From Dermatemys mawii (Eukaryota > Chordata > Testudines > Dermatemydidae), in the NCBI GenBank assembly GCA_007922305.1, contig ML677374.1, positions 6,495,619 to 6,559,618 on the forward strand: 64,000 nt of DNA, given 5' to 3'. The notes under the pieces are model-generated. The model saw only the letters and a program-made list of their open reading frames with translations, was not told the DNA's origin and ran no database searches. Each line of letters begins with the position of its first letter. Position 1 is the first letter of the stretch. A program made the translations under genes and the position numbers. Below are positions 1 through 12,300 of this stretch, one piece after another.

Positions 1-119
1 CCCCCCATCCCCACACCCCCCTCCCACTGATACCTCGTAACCCACGCCCGTACTCACCCACCCCCCTTATACTCCCCCTCCCTCCTTAAACCCACATCCT
101 CCCCACCCCTCTGTACCCC
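1..119. repeat. C-rich low-complexity sequence upstream of AATF
   Basis: The stretch is mostly runs of C separated by T and A. It has no recognisable gene. Its composition resembles the degenerate C-rich minisatellite at the start of intron 1, so the promoter is flanked on both sides by C-rich low-complexity DNA. Confidence 0.6.
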
Positions 120-224
120 AATTACCCCCACGCCCGGGTCCCCTTTGCTCCCCGCCCCGCGCTCTCCTCCCCCCGCCCCGGAAGCGCGGCCCGCTCCGAG
201 CCCCCGGCGCGGCGGCCAGGGAAG
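120..224 (+). promoter_or_regulatory. CpG-rich TATA-less promoter and 5' leader of AATF
   Basis: The 100 bases before the start codon are GC-rich and CpG-dense, with no TATA box. Two exact CCCCGCCCC GC boxes (Sp/KLF type) lie at 150-158 and 171-179, and an ETS-type core CCGGAAG lies at 178-184. This set is typical of housekeeping and ribosome-biogenesis promoters. The transcription start cannot be fixed from sequence; it should lie in this interval or just upstream. CpG density continues into intron 1 to about 430. Confidence 0.75.
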
Positions 225-232
225 ATGGCGGC
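222..232 (+). promoter_or_regulatory. YY1-type motif overlapping the AATF start codon
   Basis: The sequence AAGATGGCGGC matches the well-known YY1 binding consensus, with the AATF initiator ATG inside it. In many TATA-less housekeeping genes this motif sits just downstream of the transcription start and doubles as the translation start, giving Met-Ala-Ala. The purine at -3 and G at +4 also make a good initiation context, which supports this start. Confidence 0.7.
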
Positions 233-309
233 GCCCTTAGCTCAGCAGCTGGAGCAGCTGCTCAACCCCCTGCCGCGGCCGGCCGACCCCGAGGACGACC
301 CGGAGGAAG
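225..309 (+). CDS. AATF: AATF exon 1 (residues 1-28 and first base of codon 29)
   Basis: The exon opens with Met-Ala-Ala-Pro-Leu-Ala and runs to a donor at 310-311 (AG|GTGAGG). It encodes LEQLL at residues 9-13, an LXXLL-type motif, followed by a Pro/Asp/Glu-rich stretch, as in human AATF. It ends in phase 1, and the final G joins CC of exon 2 to make alanine 29. The ATG at 225 is chosen because it lies in the YY1-type motif and the encoded N terminus matches the family. Confidence 0.95.
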
Positions 310-3300
310 GTGAGGGGCGCCGGGGGGGACCCCGGGCACGGCGGGGCTGAGGGGGGAGCGACCGGCGGCGCCGGACTAGGCCGCGCCCCCACGTGGGCGC
401 CTCATGGAGAGGCGGCGGCGGCGCGCAGAGCCCCTCCCCCTCCGCGTGCCCGGCAGGGACTGGGGGCTGCCCCCTCGATACCCCCCCCCAGCGCCGTGTG
501 CCCCCCCCATGCAGTCCCCGATACCCCCTCTCCCAGTGCCATGTGCCCCCTGTGTAGCCCCTGATACCCCCCCCCCCGCTCCCTGTGCCGCCCTCCCGGG
601 CAATGACTGGGGGCTGCCCCTGATACCTCCCAGCATCGTGTGCCCCCCCCCCCGGGTAGGCACTGGGGGATGCCTCCCTGAAAATTGTCTAGTCTGTGTG
701 CCCCCCTATGCAGTCCCCGCTACCCCCCAGCACCATGTCTCCCTGTGCAGCCCCAAGCACCCCCCTAGCGCCTTGTACCCCCCAGTCCTGATACCCCTCT
801 CCCAGTGCCATGTGCCCCCCCTACGCAGCCCCTGATACCCCTCCAGCTCTGTGTGCCTCCCCAAGGCAGTGACTGGGGGCTGCCCCCTGATACCTCCCAG
901 CATCGTGTGTCCTCCAGGGAGGGACTGGGGGATGCCTCACCGGTACTCTGGCTCCATGTGCCCCCCTATGCAGTCCCTGATACCGCCCCCAGCACCGTGT
1001 GCCCCTCCGGGGAGGGACTGGGCGCTCCAATATCTCCCCTAGTGCATTCCGCCCTGGTACTGTGCACTGGGGGCTGCTCTTTTTACCCCCCACCTCCCTA
1101 GGTCTTTCCTCCTCCCTGAACACTGTGTGGGATCTGCTCCCCATTCCGCAATACCTCTGCTATCTCCTTCCCCGCTATTATAGTGACCAGGGGCTAATAC
1201 TCACTCTCCTTACCCGACTCCAAAATTGGGGCCTTCTTTCCCTCAACTCCTCTCCCTTCCCTAGGGCAGCGATGGGGCGGGGGCGGGGGGGCTGCTTCCC
1301 CACTTGGCACCTACAGTAGAACCTCAGCGTTACGAACTGTCAGGTCACCCACACACCTCATTTGGAAGGGGATGGATGCAGTCAGGCAGTAGCAGAAACC
1401 TAAAAAAAAATAAAATACTGTAAAAAGCAAGTACAGTACCATGTTAAATGTAAACTATGAAAAATAAAGAAGACAAGGGAGCAGCATTTTACTTCTTCAT
1501 AGTAAAGTTTCAAAGCTGTATTAAGTCAATGTTCAGTTGTAAACTTTTGAATAAACAGCCATAAAGTTTTGTTCAGAGTTACGAACAGCCTCCACTCCTG
1601 AGGTGTTCATAACTCTGAGGTTCTGTGGTCCCACCGTGAGTGTGTGCTTTCCATTTTTCACTGTGGACTGCATAATCACTTGGTAAATACATTTTGATGC
1701 TGGTTTACCTTGCTCCACAGCTCAGCACCTGTGTGAGGCCTCCCCGTCCTTAAGAGTCTCCCATATAAATCACTGGGTGGCAGGTGCTGCTCTTTATCAT
1801 TTTTGTCCTAGAAGAATAGAGTATCAGGGTTGGAAGGGACCTCAGGAGATCATCTAGTCCAACCCCCTGCTCAAAGCAGGACCAATCCCCAATTAAATCA
1901 TCCAACAGATTTTTGCCCCATAAATGGCCCCCTCAAAGATTGAGCTCACAATCCTGGGTTTAGTAGGCTAATGCTCAAACCGCTGAGCTATCCATCTTAT
2001 TTTGGTACAGGGGGATCGGGGTAGGCAACCTACGACACGTGCCAAATATGGCACGTGAGCTGATTTTCAGTGGCACTCACACTGCCCGGGTCCTGGCCAC
2101 CAGTCTGGGGGGCTCTGCATTTTAATTTATTTTTAAATTAAGCTTCTTAAACTTTTTAAAAACCTTATTTACTTTATATACAACAGTAGTTTAGTTATAT
2201 ATTATAGACTTATAGAAAGAGACCTTCTAAAAATGTTAACGTATTACTGGCACGCGAAACCTTAAATGAGAGTGAATAAATGAAGACTCGGCATACCGCT
2301 TCTGAAAGGTTGCCGACTCCTGAGCTGGATTTATATCTATCTCACAACTCCTGCTATGCTAGTGATTGTGTTGGGTGATGCCTCTGAAGGATTATGAAGG
2401 ACTGCTGCTCTTTCCTGCTCAAAATTTCCCTCTGTCCCTCTCGTATGAGTTTGCTGTGAACTACTGTATTGTTGTTTTAATTCATTTCAGAAATGCATTA
2501 TCACAACATTTAGAGATTATTGTGGGGGAAATTAATGACCCAGCATTTTAAGCTTCCTGACCCAATAATTTTCATGTGTCCCTCAGTTTCTCTCTCTCTC
2601 TCCATGTGTCCCATCTTTGGCCAAATTGGCTGTACTGGTAGGTGATGAATTGATTGCTGTAGTCACTATTCCCTACTAAGCAGGGCCTTGGGAATGTATC
2701 ATAGCCTCCTGTTGTTTGCAGAATAGGTGCTGGCTCAGATCTTAAAATGTAGTGGACACCTGGTATTTCACAGCTTAAACTAATCAGCCAGAGGCTACCT
2801 CAGATATGAGGGAGGATGTGTACCAGTGAGGTCCTTGGGCAACAGCAAAAAATCTTCTGCCCTCCCACTTACCTGTGGGGAAAGGGAGGGACCTTGATTT
2901 CTGCCATAGTGCTGTGTCCAGATTGTGCCTGGGGGCTCCGTCTGTTATCCTTTGGCTAGTGGTGTCAGGATTTTCAAAGGCTCCATATGCTGTCTAAAAG
3001 GGTCTCTGTCTTTACAACCTATCCTGGGGCGGCATGTTGTTGGTCCTATCCTCTAGTCCTATGTGAGCCCCCTTTTTTCGAGTCTTTCCCTCCTGTGAGT
3101 AGTCCTAGTGTCTGCTTCTGCTGTCACTTTTACCTAGAAGTAGGGCAGATTAAACGCTTGCAGCATTCTGAATATCAGCAGCAACACGGCCAGAGGCTTC
3201 GTTAATTTTGTTTTGCTCACCGTGAAAACGTGTAGCGGTAGCTTTTCTGTGTGTGTGTGTGTGTCTTGTAGCAGCTCTCAGATGCACATGGGTTGGGAAC

Positions 3301-6300
3301 CAAGGATGTGACCCATGGAGTCCCACAGGACAATCTGCAGCTGACTTATTTTTCTAGTCTCTCCTCTCAAGCACCTACCACCCTGTGCTGGGTATCGTAC
3401 CCTCTTCTTGTAAGTGCAGGGTGATGACAGAGGTGATCAGCAGCAGGTTTTGTTGCTTAGAAACTCAACAAGCAATTTCTCTTTTGTCCGTAAAGGAAAC
3501 TAGGAGCACAAGCAAATAGGAAGGTTCTGCATGTATGGGTTAGTGGACAGATCACTGGCCTGGGAGTCGGGAGATATGGGTTCTGCTACCACTCACTATA
3601 TGACCTGTGAGCAAATTGTTTACCTCTCATTCCCCTCCTGGCCCTCTTCTGTCTTGTCTGTTTAGACTACAGGCTGCTCATTCAAGGTGGAGACTCTTGC
3701 CATGTACGTGTACAGCCCCTCCCACATGGGAACCCCCAGATACTACCGTAACAGAGAGAGTTAATCTGGATTCTTAAATGTGACTTCGGTGCATCCATCT
3801 GGCTCCTGCTAACTTGACAACGGGGCCCTAGCTTTTGCAGAAAGGTCTGACTTGCTTTATATAGTCAATACATAATGCCCGCTTTAGAGAGAGCAACCAG
3901 CAAGTTATGTAACATGTTGTGTTGCATCTACTGTGCACTGGTCGCCATTGTGAGCAACATGTGGGTGAAATTCATTTAATTGCAAAGTTATCCTGCCCTG
4001 TGTCCTCAGGTGTTTGAGGAGCTGTGCAGTAGTCTGAGTTTCTATGCTATGGCTGTGTCTCCATTAGAAACCTTACGGCCACACGGCTGTACCACTGTAA
4101 GATTTCCTGTGTAGCAGCTCTGTGCCAGCGAGAAGGAGCTGTCCTGCCAACATAATTTAGCCACCCCCAGCAAGCAGCGGGAGCTGTGTTGGCGGGAGAA
4201 GCTCTCCTGTCGACATAACGCTGTGCACACTATTACTTATGTCAGCAAAGCTTATGTCGCCCAGGGAGGTGTTTTGTTTTCACATCCCTGCGTGACATGA
4301 ATTTTGCCCACCTCCGTGGTAGTGCAGCCATGGCCTAAATGAAACACTTACAGAACTTGCTTTCCTTATGTTTTCTATAGAACAATGATTTTCCAACCAA
4401 GCAGATTATGGGAAGCTCCTGATTTCCCTTTTACCACTTTGCAGTTCAGTGCCTGCTTGCGAATAGGGCATTTTATCTCCCATGAGTTGTTGTTTTTTCT
4501 CCCCTTAAGTAAATAGTTTACATAAATGGGACATTAACATTCTCAAACACACATTAAAAAAGCACTTAGCGATGTTCAGCCAATCAGATCACTCAATTGG
4601 CTGAACAATCCTAACCCTATAGTTTTGCAAAGAGGGTGCCTTGCGCATGAATGAAAGTAAAGAGAAGAGAACCTGTTATAACAATCCATGTTTGCTGGAA
4701 TAAACAGTTTCCCTGTTTCTGAGGAACGGGGATGGGGGGAAAGAGAACAGTAATTGTAATAAAACTCTTTTCTATATTTAGACAATTACAGCATTTACTT
4801 ATTTAAGTGTCTTATACATTTATCAAGAGCCCAGAGGGCATCTGAGTTACGGGTTGTTTTCTTTTCATTTGCCAGCACAGAACGAAACCACTTCAGCGTT
4901 GCTGAATCTTCTAGCCATGTGGTCAGATGTTTCAGGAGAACCCTATAATTCAGGGACCCCCCAAAGTGGGACTGAGCAGACATATTCTGTGCGATGCCTC
5001 ATGTGGTCTGTCTAATATGGACAAGAGGGTGAATATAGGCCAGTGTTCATGTAACAAAATGAACTTGATATAATTGTTTTGGTGTTTGATAATGAACGTA
5101 TGGAGAGCCTCTTGGAGTCACAGGATACTTTGTTCTAGTTAAAAGTGCTGCACTTCACTGGCCTATGGCACCAAACCTAAATTGCGTGGGGGAAACCTAG
5201 ATTATAATTAGAGGCACGTTTCGAGTTAGTCAATTTATAAAACTTTCAGGCGTGTTCTCCCCAAGATTTTGCTGGTGCTGGAAGGAATAGGGGCTTTAAG
5301 CCACATAAAAGTCTCAGTGATTTCCTTTCTGAAATATAGATGCCTTTCCTTTATTTCTGCACTTGTTTGCTTAACTGATTATAAACAATGCCCTAGTGAT
5401 GATGCCCTGCCCTGCCAGGCAAGAAACCCAAGTCTAAGACTTCCCTTCTTCCTCCAATAAGGCTTTGGGGTTTCCCCAGCGCTCCTTTTCAGCATTGCAG
5501 GGGAAGCAGATTGTGTCCTCATTCAGCAGAGATAAGGCGCATGCTCTCCCTAAAACTGAAAGATAAGGTCTTGCAGGAGGCAGTTTAGCCATACAGATGA
5601 GCTTTGAAGCCTCTTTCCCTTCCAGTGTTGGGGAAAGTGGATTTGTAAGGGGGTTTCAGGACTGCTTTCTCTGCTGTCACTGGTATGAATCCAAGCTAGG
5701 TTGGTCCTGGTTGAAAGTTGTTCCCATGTGATCTCTGTTGAGTGAGCTAAGTGAAGTGCCCAATTCATTCTTTCTCTGCTTCCTAATAGGGAAGGAGTCC
5801 ATATCTGATAAACACTGCTTCAATTTCTACTCCTTGTTGATGACCCAAACTATTGTAACCTGGTCTGAATATACCACCCCACTTTCCCCTGTTGGGTGGA
5901 ATCAGAGCTATGTTTGGGGTATGTAATTTGTTGGCCTGTAGAAGCTGGTCTCCAGAGGATGTAAGCAGATCTGCGTTAATATGCTCTTACCAAAATTGGA
6001 TGAATCTGATCAGTTTTTTTTGAAGCACCTAAAGCTTGGCCTTGGTCCACCAAGAGGTTTACGACCGTTTTGGTGGACTTAGGAGAAGCCTGTCTGGGGT
6101 GGTGAGAGCCAGATAGGTATTGATGAGTTTTGATACCCAAAATGAAACTTGTGGGCTATATGTGCCCAGATGACTCCTGAACAGCTCAGTTCTGTACAAC
6201 TTCTAACATGTTTTGTTCTTTAGCTCGTGTGTTAGAGGCCAGCGTATGTGGAGTGTAAGGTCCCTAGTTCTAGTCCCCTGGATCCAAGGAAGATATAGAT

Positions 6301-9300
6301 GTTTAAGCCCCATCTGCTTTCTGCCAGTCCTTGATAGAATCTCAATCCTGTCTCAGCAAGCCTGAGTTCTGCTCTTAGGGCATGGTTACACTTACAAGAT
6401 TATAGCGCTATAGGTTATAGCGGTCCCCTTATACAGGAATATGTATAGCGCTATTGTATGTCCACACTCAGATGCTCCTGCGGTATAGCATGGCCACATT
6501 TGGGGCACTTAATGCGGCATTAAGAGCAGCGCATTAGGGCAGGTATCCCAGCATTCAGCTGCGTGCAATGTGCTTTTTAAACGAGGGGGGTGAGGGGGGA
6601 CGCGTTGTGTGTATGCGGAGGGAGAGAGACAGTGGTTTTTCCGTTTTTCTGAAAGTCTGTCAGTGAGCCTCCGTTCACAGAAGGCTTTGTTTTCACACAG
6701 GCTCCCTCCTTAAACATTTGCATTGCTTATCTGCCGAGTTAAGAAAGAAACTCTAAAGAGGTACTTCCACATTCCTCCAGCCGAGTTCAAAACAAAGGGA
6801 AGAGACGTCAATTGCCTTAAATGGCTCTAGGCATCTCCAGAGATTACTTGTAGTGCAGTGGGTGTCCACATCCTTGCTGTAGCGCTACAGCAGCTGCGCT
6901 ACAGCCCTTATTCCGCATGCAGAGGTGGATTAATAATAGCGCTATAACTCAGGAGTTATAGCGCTCTACGTGCCTTGCCAGTGTGGACGGGGAGGAGGTT
7001 ATAGCGCTCGTGGGGGCTTTATAGCGCTATAAAGTGCCAGTGTAACCATGGCCTTAGTTTGAAAGGCTGCACTATTAAACCCCCTCTCCTCTTCACAGCC
7101 ACTGCTGCCAGGGTGATCGACAAGTTCGAAGAGGGCGGAACCGAAGATGACATCCTTGCCATCGGCAATATACGGAAACGAGCCTCCGCCTCCCTCTTAG
7201 AATCTGATAAGCGGTACAGCGGGAGAGCTATATCTCGCCAGGCCTTGCAGGAAGAGCGATGGGGAGAGTCTCTGCCTGGAGCAGCATTTGGTGAGAAATT
7301 CATTTTGTTTTCCTGCCTTTCCACACCCCCTAAACTGCCAGCTACAGGCAGTAAGTGGAATGCTCAAACACTGGAGCTCTGCACCGTGCTAGGAGTCCTA
7401 GCTCAGTTCAGCAGTGTTTACGTCTCTTTAACTTCATGTGCTTAAAGTTAAGCTTGGCTCCTTAAGTGCTGTGCTAAATCGTAGCCTTATTCATTAGCTC
7501 CTGGGAAAGGGACGTCTCCAGGACCGTAACTGCTCCCTGAGGTTGAAGGAAGGGCAGTGACTAAATCTCATGTAGGAAAAGCTTGGCCAGGTTAAATTTC
7601 CTGGCAGGAAAAGTGACGTGAACTCCATGTGGAATGGCAGAACCAGCTGCCATCTTGACATAGTCGGCTTTTGGGAATTGTAGCTGCTTAGTGCTTATGC
7701 ACAATTTCTCATTACAAAGACACGTGTACCAAAGCATGAGCACCTCGTTTGCGTAACAATGCTTCATTATTAAATGGGAAAGGCTGTCAGCTAATCAATG
7801 GATGTGATAATCATCGTTGGACTGACGGTAACTACAGGAAAGTGTGAGCTAAGGTTTCAGTTTGCAGCCTTATCCTCCCAAGCCCCTTGGTTAGCCTAAG
7901 GAAGGAGCAACACTGTGCCTAGAATTATCCCTAGTGGACTACAGATCTAAACCAGGCCAGACAGCCAACTGGGTGCTGATAATTCAGGGTACAATTTAGT
8001 CACAGGTAATTTTAGTAAGTCATGGACAGGTCACGGCCAGTGACCTATCTGAGACGTTTAACTAAAAATACCCCAGACTAAATCTTAACTGCTGGTGTGG
8101 GGGGGGGGTGTGATCCAGCAGACGCTGCTGTTCCTGGGGGTTGGAGGTGGCCGCACCCCCAGGCCAGGGCCCCACCATTGCTGTTCCTCTGGGCTAGAGC
8201 CCCACCACTGCTTTATGATCCTCTGCATGTGGGTGGCCTGAGGTACTGCTGCTGTTCCAGGACCTCTGCTCCGGGGTAGTGCTGAGGACCACTTGCCTTG
8301 AGGACCAGTTGCCTAGGGCCGCTGGAGCAGTGACCAGTGTGGCTGGTCCCAAGACTGCCCCAGCCTCTCGGGTGGCCAGATCAGCTGCTGCAGCTGCGGA
8401 AGTCCCGGAGGTCCCAGAAAGTCACGGAACCTGTGACCTCCGTGAAAGATTCGCAGCCTTACTGATAATAGATATTACAGAGTTGCAGCCGTAGTTTGTG
8501 AGTCAATAACTTTGTTTAAATATCTCCTTTTCTAATTATCAGATGAAGAAACATCATCTGAGAGAGATCTTGACAGTGGAGATCTGGAGGAAGAATCGGA
8601 TGAAGACATTCCAGATGCTACAGCTGATCAGGACGATGAGCACAGCAGTGCTCCGGGTGACCAGGAGGGTGACTTGGGAAATGACCAAGAGGAGGGGAGA
8701 GAAACATCTGTCCTGTACCAAACACCAGACTTCAATTTCCAGAACATCCGTGACTTTGAGAAATTTACGGAAGGGATGGATGACGTGGGGAGCAGTGAAG
8801 AGGAGGACGAGGAAGAGGAGGGTGAAGAGGATGAAGAAGAAGGGAGCAATGAAGAAGAATCTGGGGATGCAAATGAGGAGGACGCGGCAGATGCCAAAGA
8901 CAGCGAAGATGATGGTGGGGTGGTGACCTTCTCTAAAGAAAAAGTGTCTGAAGAAGTAGAAAAAGGAAAAGCTGTGAAAAACCAAATAGGTGTGTACATG
9001 GAATTTGCTTTGATGAGCCTTATGCTTTGTCTATGCTAGAGAAATGAACTGTGCTAAGAGCTGCTTTAACTGATTTGCACATTGCAGCATGCACTGGAAT
9101 AGTTTTAGGAGTTTACAGCAAGTGTTCTACCAGCTGTGCTCCATAGACTGTGGCCTGGTCTGTGCTGCAGAATTAAACAAATACTTTGTCAGCAATTGGT
9201 TTAGCTGAGCCAGTGTTGAGCCTTGTTAAGGTACGAAGGTAAACAAGGACTTATTGCGCTATATGTGTTGCTCAGGGACTCAGACACTAGGCTGTGTTTT

Positions 9301-12300
9301 GGTGGGCTTTAGTACTGGACTTCTCAACCTTTGTCTTTCTGAGATCCCTCCAACATCATTCCATGGCTCACCTGTGCCACAAAAGCTGTTTTTCTACATA
9401 TAAAAGCCAGGGCCAGCATTAGGGGGTAGCAAGCAGGGTAATTGTCCAGGCCCCTTGACATAGGGGGTCCCGTGAAGCTAAGTTGCTCAGGCTTTAGCTT
9501 CAGCCCCAGGCAGTGGGGCTTCAGCTTTCTGCCCTGGACCCCAGCAAATCTAATGCTGGCCCTGCTTGTGGTGCCCCAGTGGGCCCCGGACCTCTGGTTG
9601 AGAACCATGGCTTTAGTAATCCATTCCAGTGTGCTGGCTGGAGAGGAGGTGCCAGTTTTCTATGTCCTTGTGAGCTCCATCCTCCAGAGTGAAAGATATG
9701 GGGTTTAATGGGGATATACAATGGAAACTAAACATCCTCCTTACTTCTTTTATAATGAGTTTTTTCTCGATGGTCTTTCATTAGCCTGTATGACTAGTTG
9801 TCTCTGCTAACCCAGAAGCTTCTAGGTTGGTGATGACGACACATCAGGGCAGGTGTTAACCATGACATGCTGATTGTCTGCTCCCACCTTGTGGGGATTC
9901 TGTAGTTAATCCCCTGCCCCCATCACTGGTCCCATCTTCCCTGCAGTCTAGATTTTGCTCTGCAGGGCAGGCTATAGGGTGTGGCAGTTGAATTGGTGCC
10001 ATTCCTTGCTGTTTGGCATTTGTCATGTCAAATGGAGCTGTGTGCACCTTGGCTTTGGCAGTTCTGTAATTTGAATTTCTCTTGTGAATTTTAACAGCAG
10101 CCTTGAGGAGCTTTTAGGCAACGACTGTCTAGTTGTCCCATTAAATAATGAGTATCCGTTTGCAAAGTGTCGTTGCAATAGGAAAGTGCTGCTGGAGGAG
10201 GAGAGCAAAGAGAATGTCTGATGCTTTCTGCGTCAGAGTCTTTGGGAGACAGGGTCATGGGAAAGTGAGTGAAGAAATGCTTTGGAGTATGTAATTCATT
10301 TTTTGTTTCTTCTGTGTTTTAAAGCACTGTGGGACCAGCTGTTAGAAGGGAGAATCAAACTGCAGAAAGCCCTCCTAACGGCCAACCAGCTTCCACAGCC
10401 AGATACGTTCCCGGTGTTTAAAAAGGAAGGTGGGCAAGAGTTTGCCAGCGCACTCAAGAACAGTAAGTAGTTTTAAGTCTGCCTGCTTTGGTGTCAGAGA
10501 TACAGCCTGCTGGCAGGGAGACCCTGGTTCTGTATTCAGTTGTGGGCTGGGTATGGCTGTGGAGCCAATGTCTTCAGCTTCTGAGACAGGGATTTGTGCC
10601 TTGTGCTTACTGTAATTAGGGATCAGGTTTGACACGCTCAGGTGATGTCCCATCAAAGTCTACTTTGGCTGAATGGCAAGGCAGTGAAGTGGGAGGGGCA
10701 GGACCTTGGAGATGTAGACACTTGTCATGTAAAGTGTATGTTTTATTATGATTCATTTATATGGTGATAGCCTCTAGGAGCCTTGGTTACATGGTGTTTG
10801 GTGCTGCACAAAGAACAAAGGCAGTCCCTGCCCCAAAGAGCTCCAATCTGAGTAAATCTGTGCCCTTATCCATGTGTACTGGGCAAAGTTCGGCTCTGGT
10901 GGTGGCTACTTGTCTTACCTTAACACCACGATGCCTCAGCTGAGCTGTGGCCACACTGACTTCAGTGGCATTCCCACCAGTGTTCATTGTGGTCTGTCAG
11001 GCTGAATGATTTTTTTTTCTTTGTTGAACATTAGAAGTGATTGGTTCTCAGTTCAGGGCATTGCCAGTCTGCTGCGTCTATGGGATCTGTCCGCAGCACA
11101 GGATGCCTTCTTGAGAATGGGTTGATTCCTCTTTCTGTTTTGAGTCCTTAGGCAGCGCTGCAGCATGTGACACAAGCTCCATGCTGTGAGGCCAGAGGGT
11201 CAACAAACCATGAAACTTTCTGTACCCTAGTGTAATGCGGCCCATGGGATAAGATCTCAAAGAGAGAGTCTGTTTTGTCAGGTGCCTGCTGTCCATTTGG
11301 ACAGTAAGTGTCCATTCAGTTAGGAGACTGATTCATCTACTTAACAAACAAAAAACCAACAATACCACAACAGTAAAACCATTAATGTTATTGGTCAGGT
11401 AAGGCCTAGAGCGGGTTCTCTAAGAGATGGCAAATATAATGTGCAAAATGCACCCAGTAAACACTATCCACTCAGAACTCATTTCCAGTGACTTCAGTGG
11501 GCTTTGGATCAGGCTTTTGTTACCTAATAGTAAAACAAGTCAAAGATCGTCAAATCTGTTCAAACTGTTCCATACAAGAGAGGAAAGTGGGTTTCTGCAG
11601 GAGTGTTTTTATGTCCTAGTGATCAAAAATGTTGGCAAAAATAATGAACTGCACACACAGTAGGATATTCTTCTGCAACTTTAAATGCTGAAGATGTGCT
11701 CATCAAGTATTTTACCGTTGTTTCTTTAGCTCAAAATTCTTTCTTCCCACCACCCTGATTCTGGATATTTTCCAGCTTCTAGGCCTTTACAGTTCATCAA
11801 AGAAAACACCCCATTATGAAGCAATACCTTTATATCTCCAGTTCTGCAGATCCGAGCCAGCCCTTTGGTATTGGTCCTATGTCCAGTCTAATCTTGAAAG
11901 GTGCCTGTTTTCGTGTTCAGTGTAATGTGTGGCTGTAATGATGTCAGAATCCTGTGAGATTTTGGCTTAAAGTGGCAGAATCCTTGTCAAACTGGTTCAG
12001 GAGCTTTTGGCACCGTCAAATCTGAACCTAAATCCTGACCCTGAGTCAGCCTTTGACTGAATCTAATGGCCCTTCTTAAACCTAATCCAGATCTCAATAC
12101 ATTAACTCCTCATCACTTCTCTACTTGTAGCAGGTGAGGCATTTTATATTTCCAAGTTAGCTCTGCTGCTTTAAATGAAGTGATTAAAGTGGGGGAGGCA
12201 AACTCCCAATAATACTAAGCTGACCTTTTAGTGAAATGCATGTTATTAATGTATTTAATGAGATGCATTACAAACTGCAGCAAGCACCATGTTTCATTAC

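Larger units (their letters stand above)
310..7098 (+). other. AATF intron 1 (GT-AG)
   Basis: This intron of 6.8 kb starts with a GC-rich minisatellite to about 1180. It then holds a Tigger-like MITE, a Cry-type SINE, a hAT MITE, a MIR-like SINE and a Harbinger-like MITE near 4.1 kb, and ends with a 676-base Harbinger-like element that stops 45 bases before exon 2. The intervals 2330-3530, 3730-4050 and 4340-6370 show no gene or repeat that I recognise, apart from a short TG run at 3248-3264. Confidence 0.9.

Noticed and set aside
310..1319. Overlapping proline- and glycine-rich open frames on both strands
   Set aside because: They come from the C-rich minisatellite, which lacks stops, and have no domain or splice support.
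8554..8999. Long open frames on the minus strand opposite AATF exon 3
   Set aside because: They are the complement of GAG/GAA-rich coding sequence (Ser-, Phe- or Leu-rich), with the + strand reading matching AATF.
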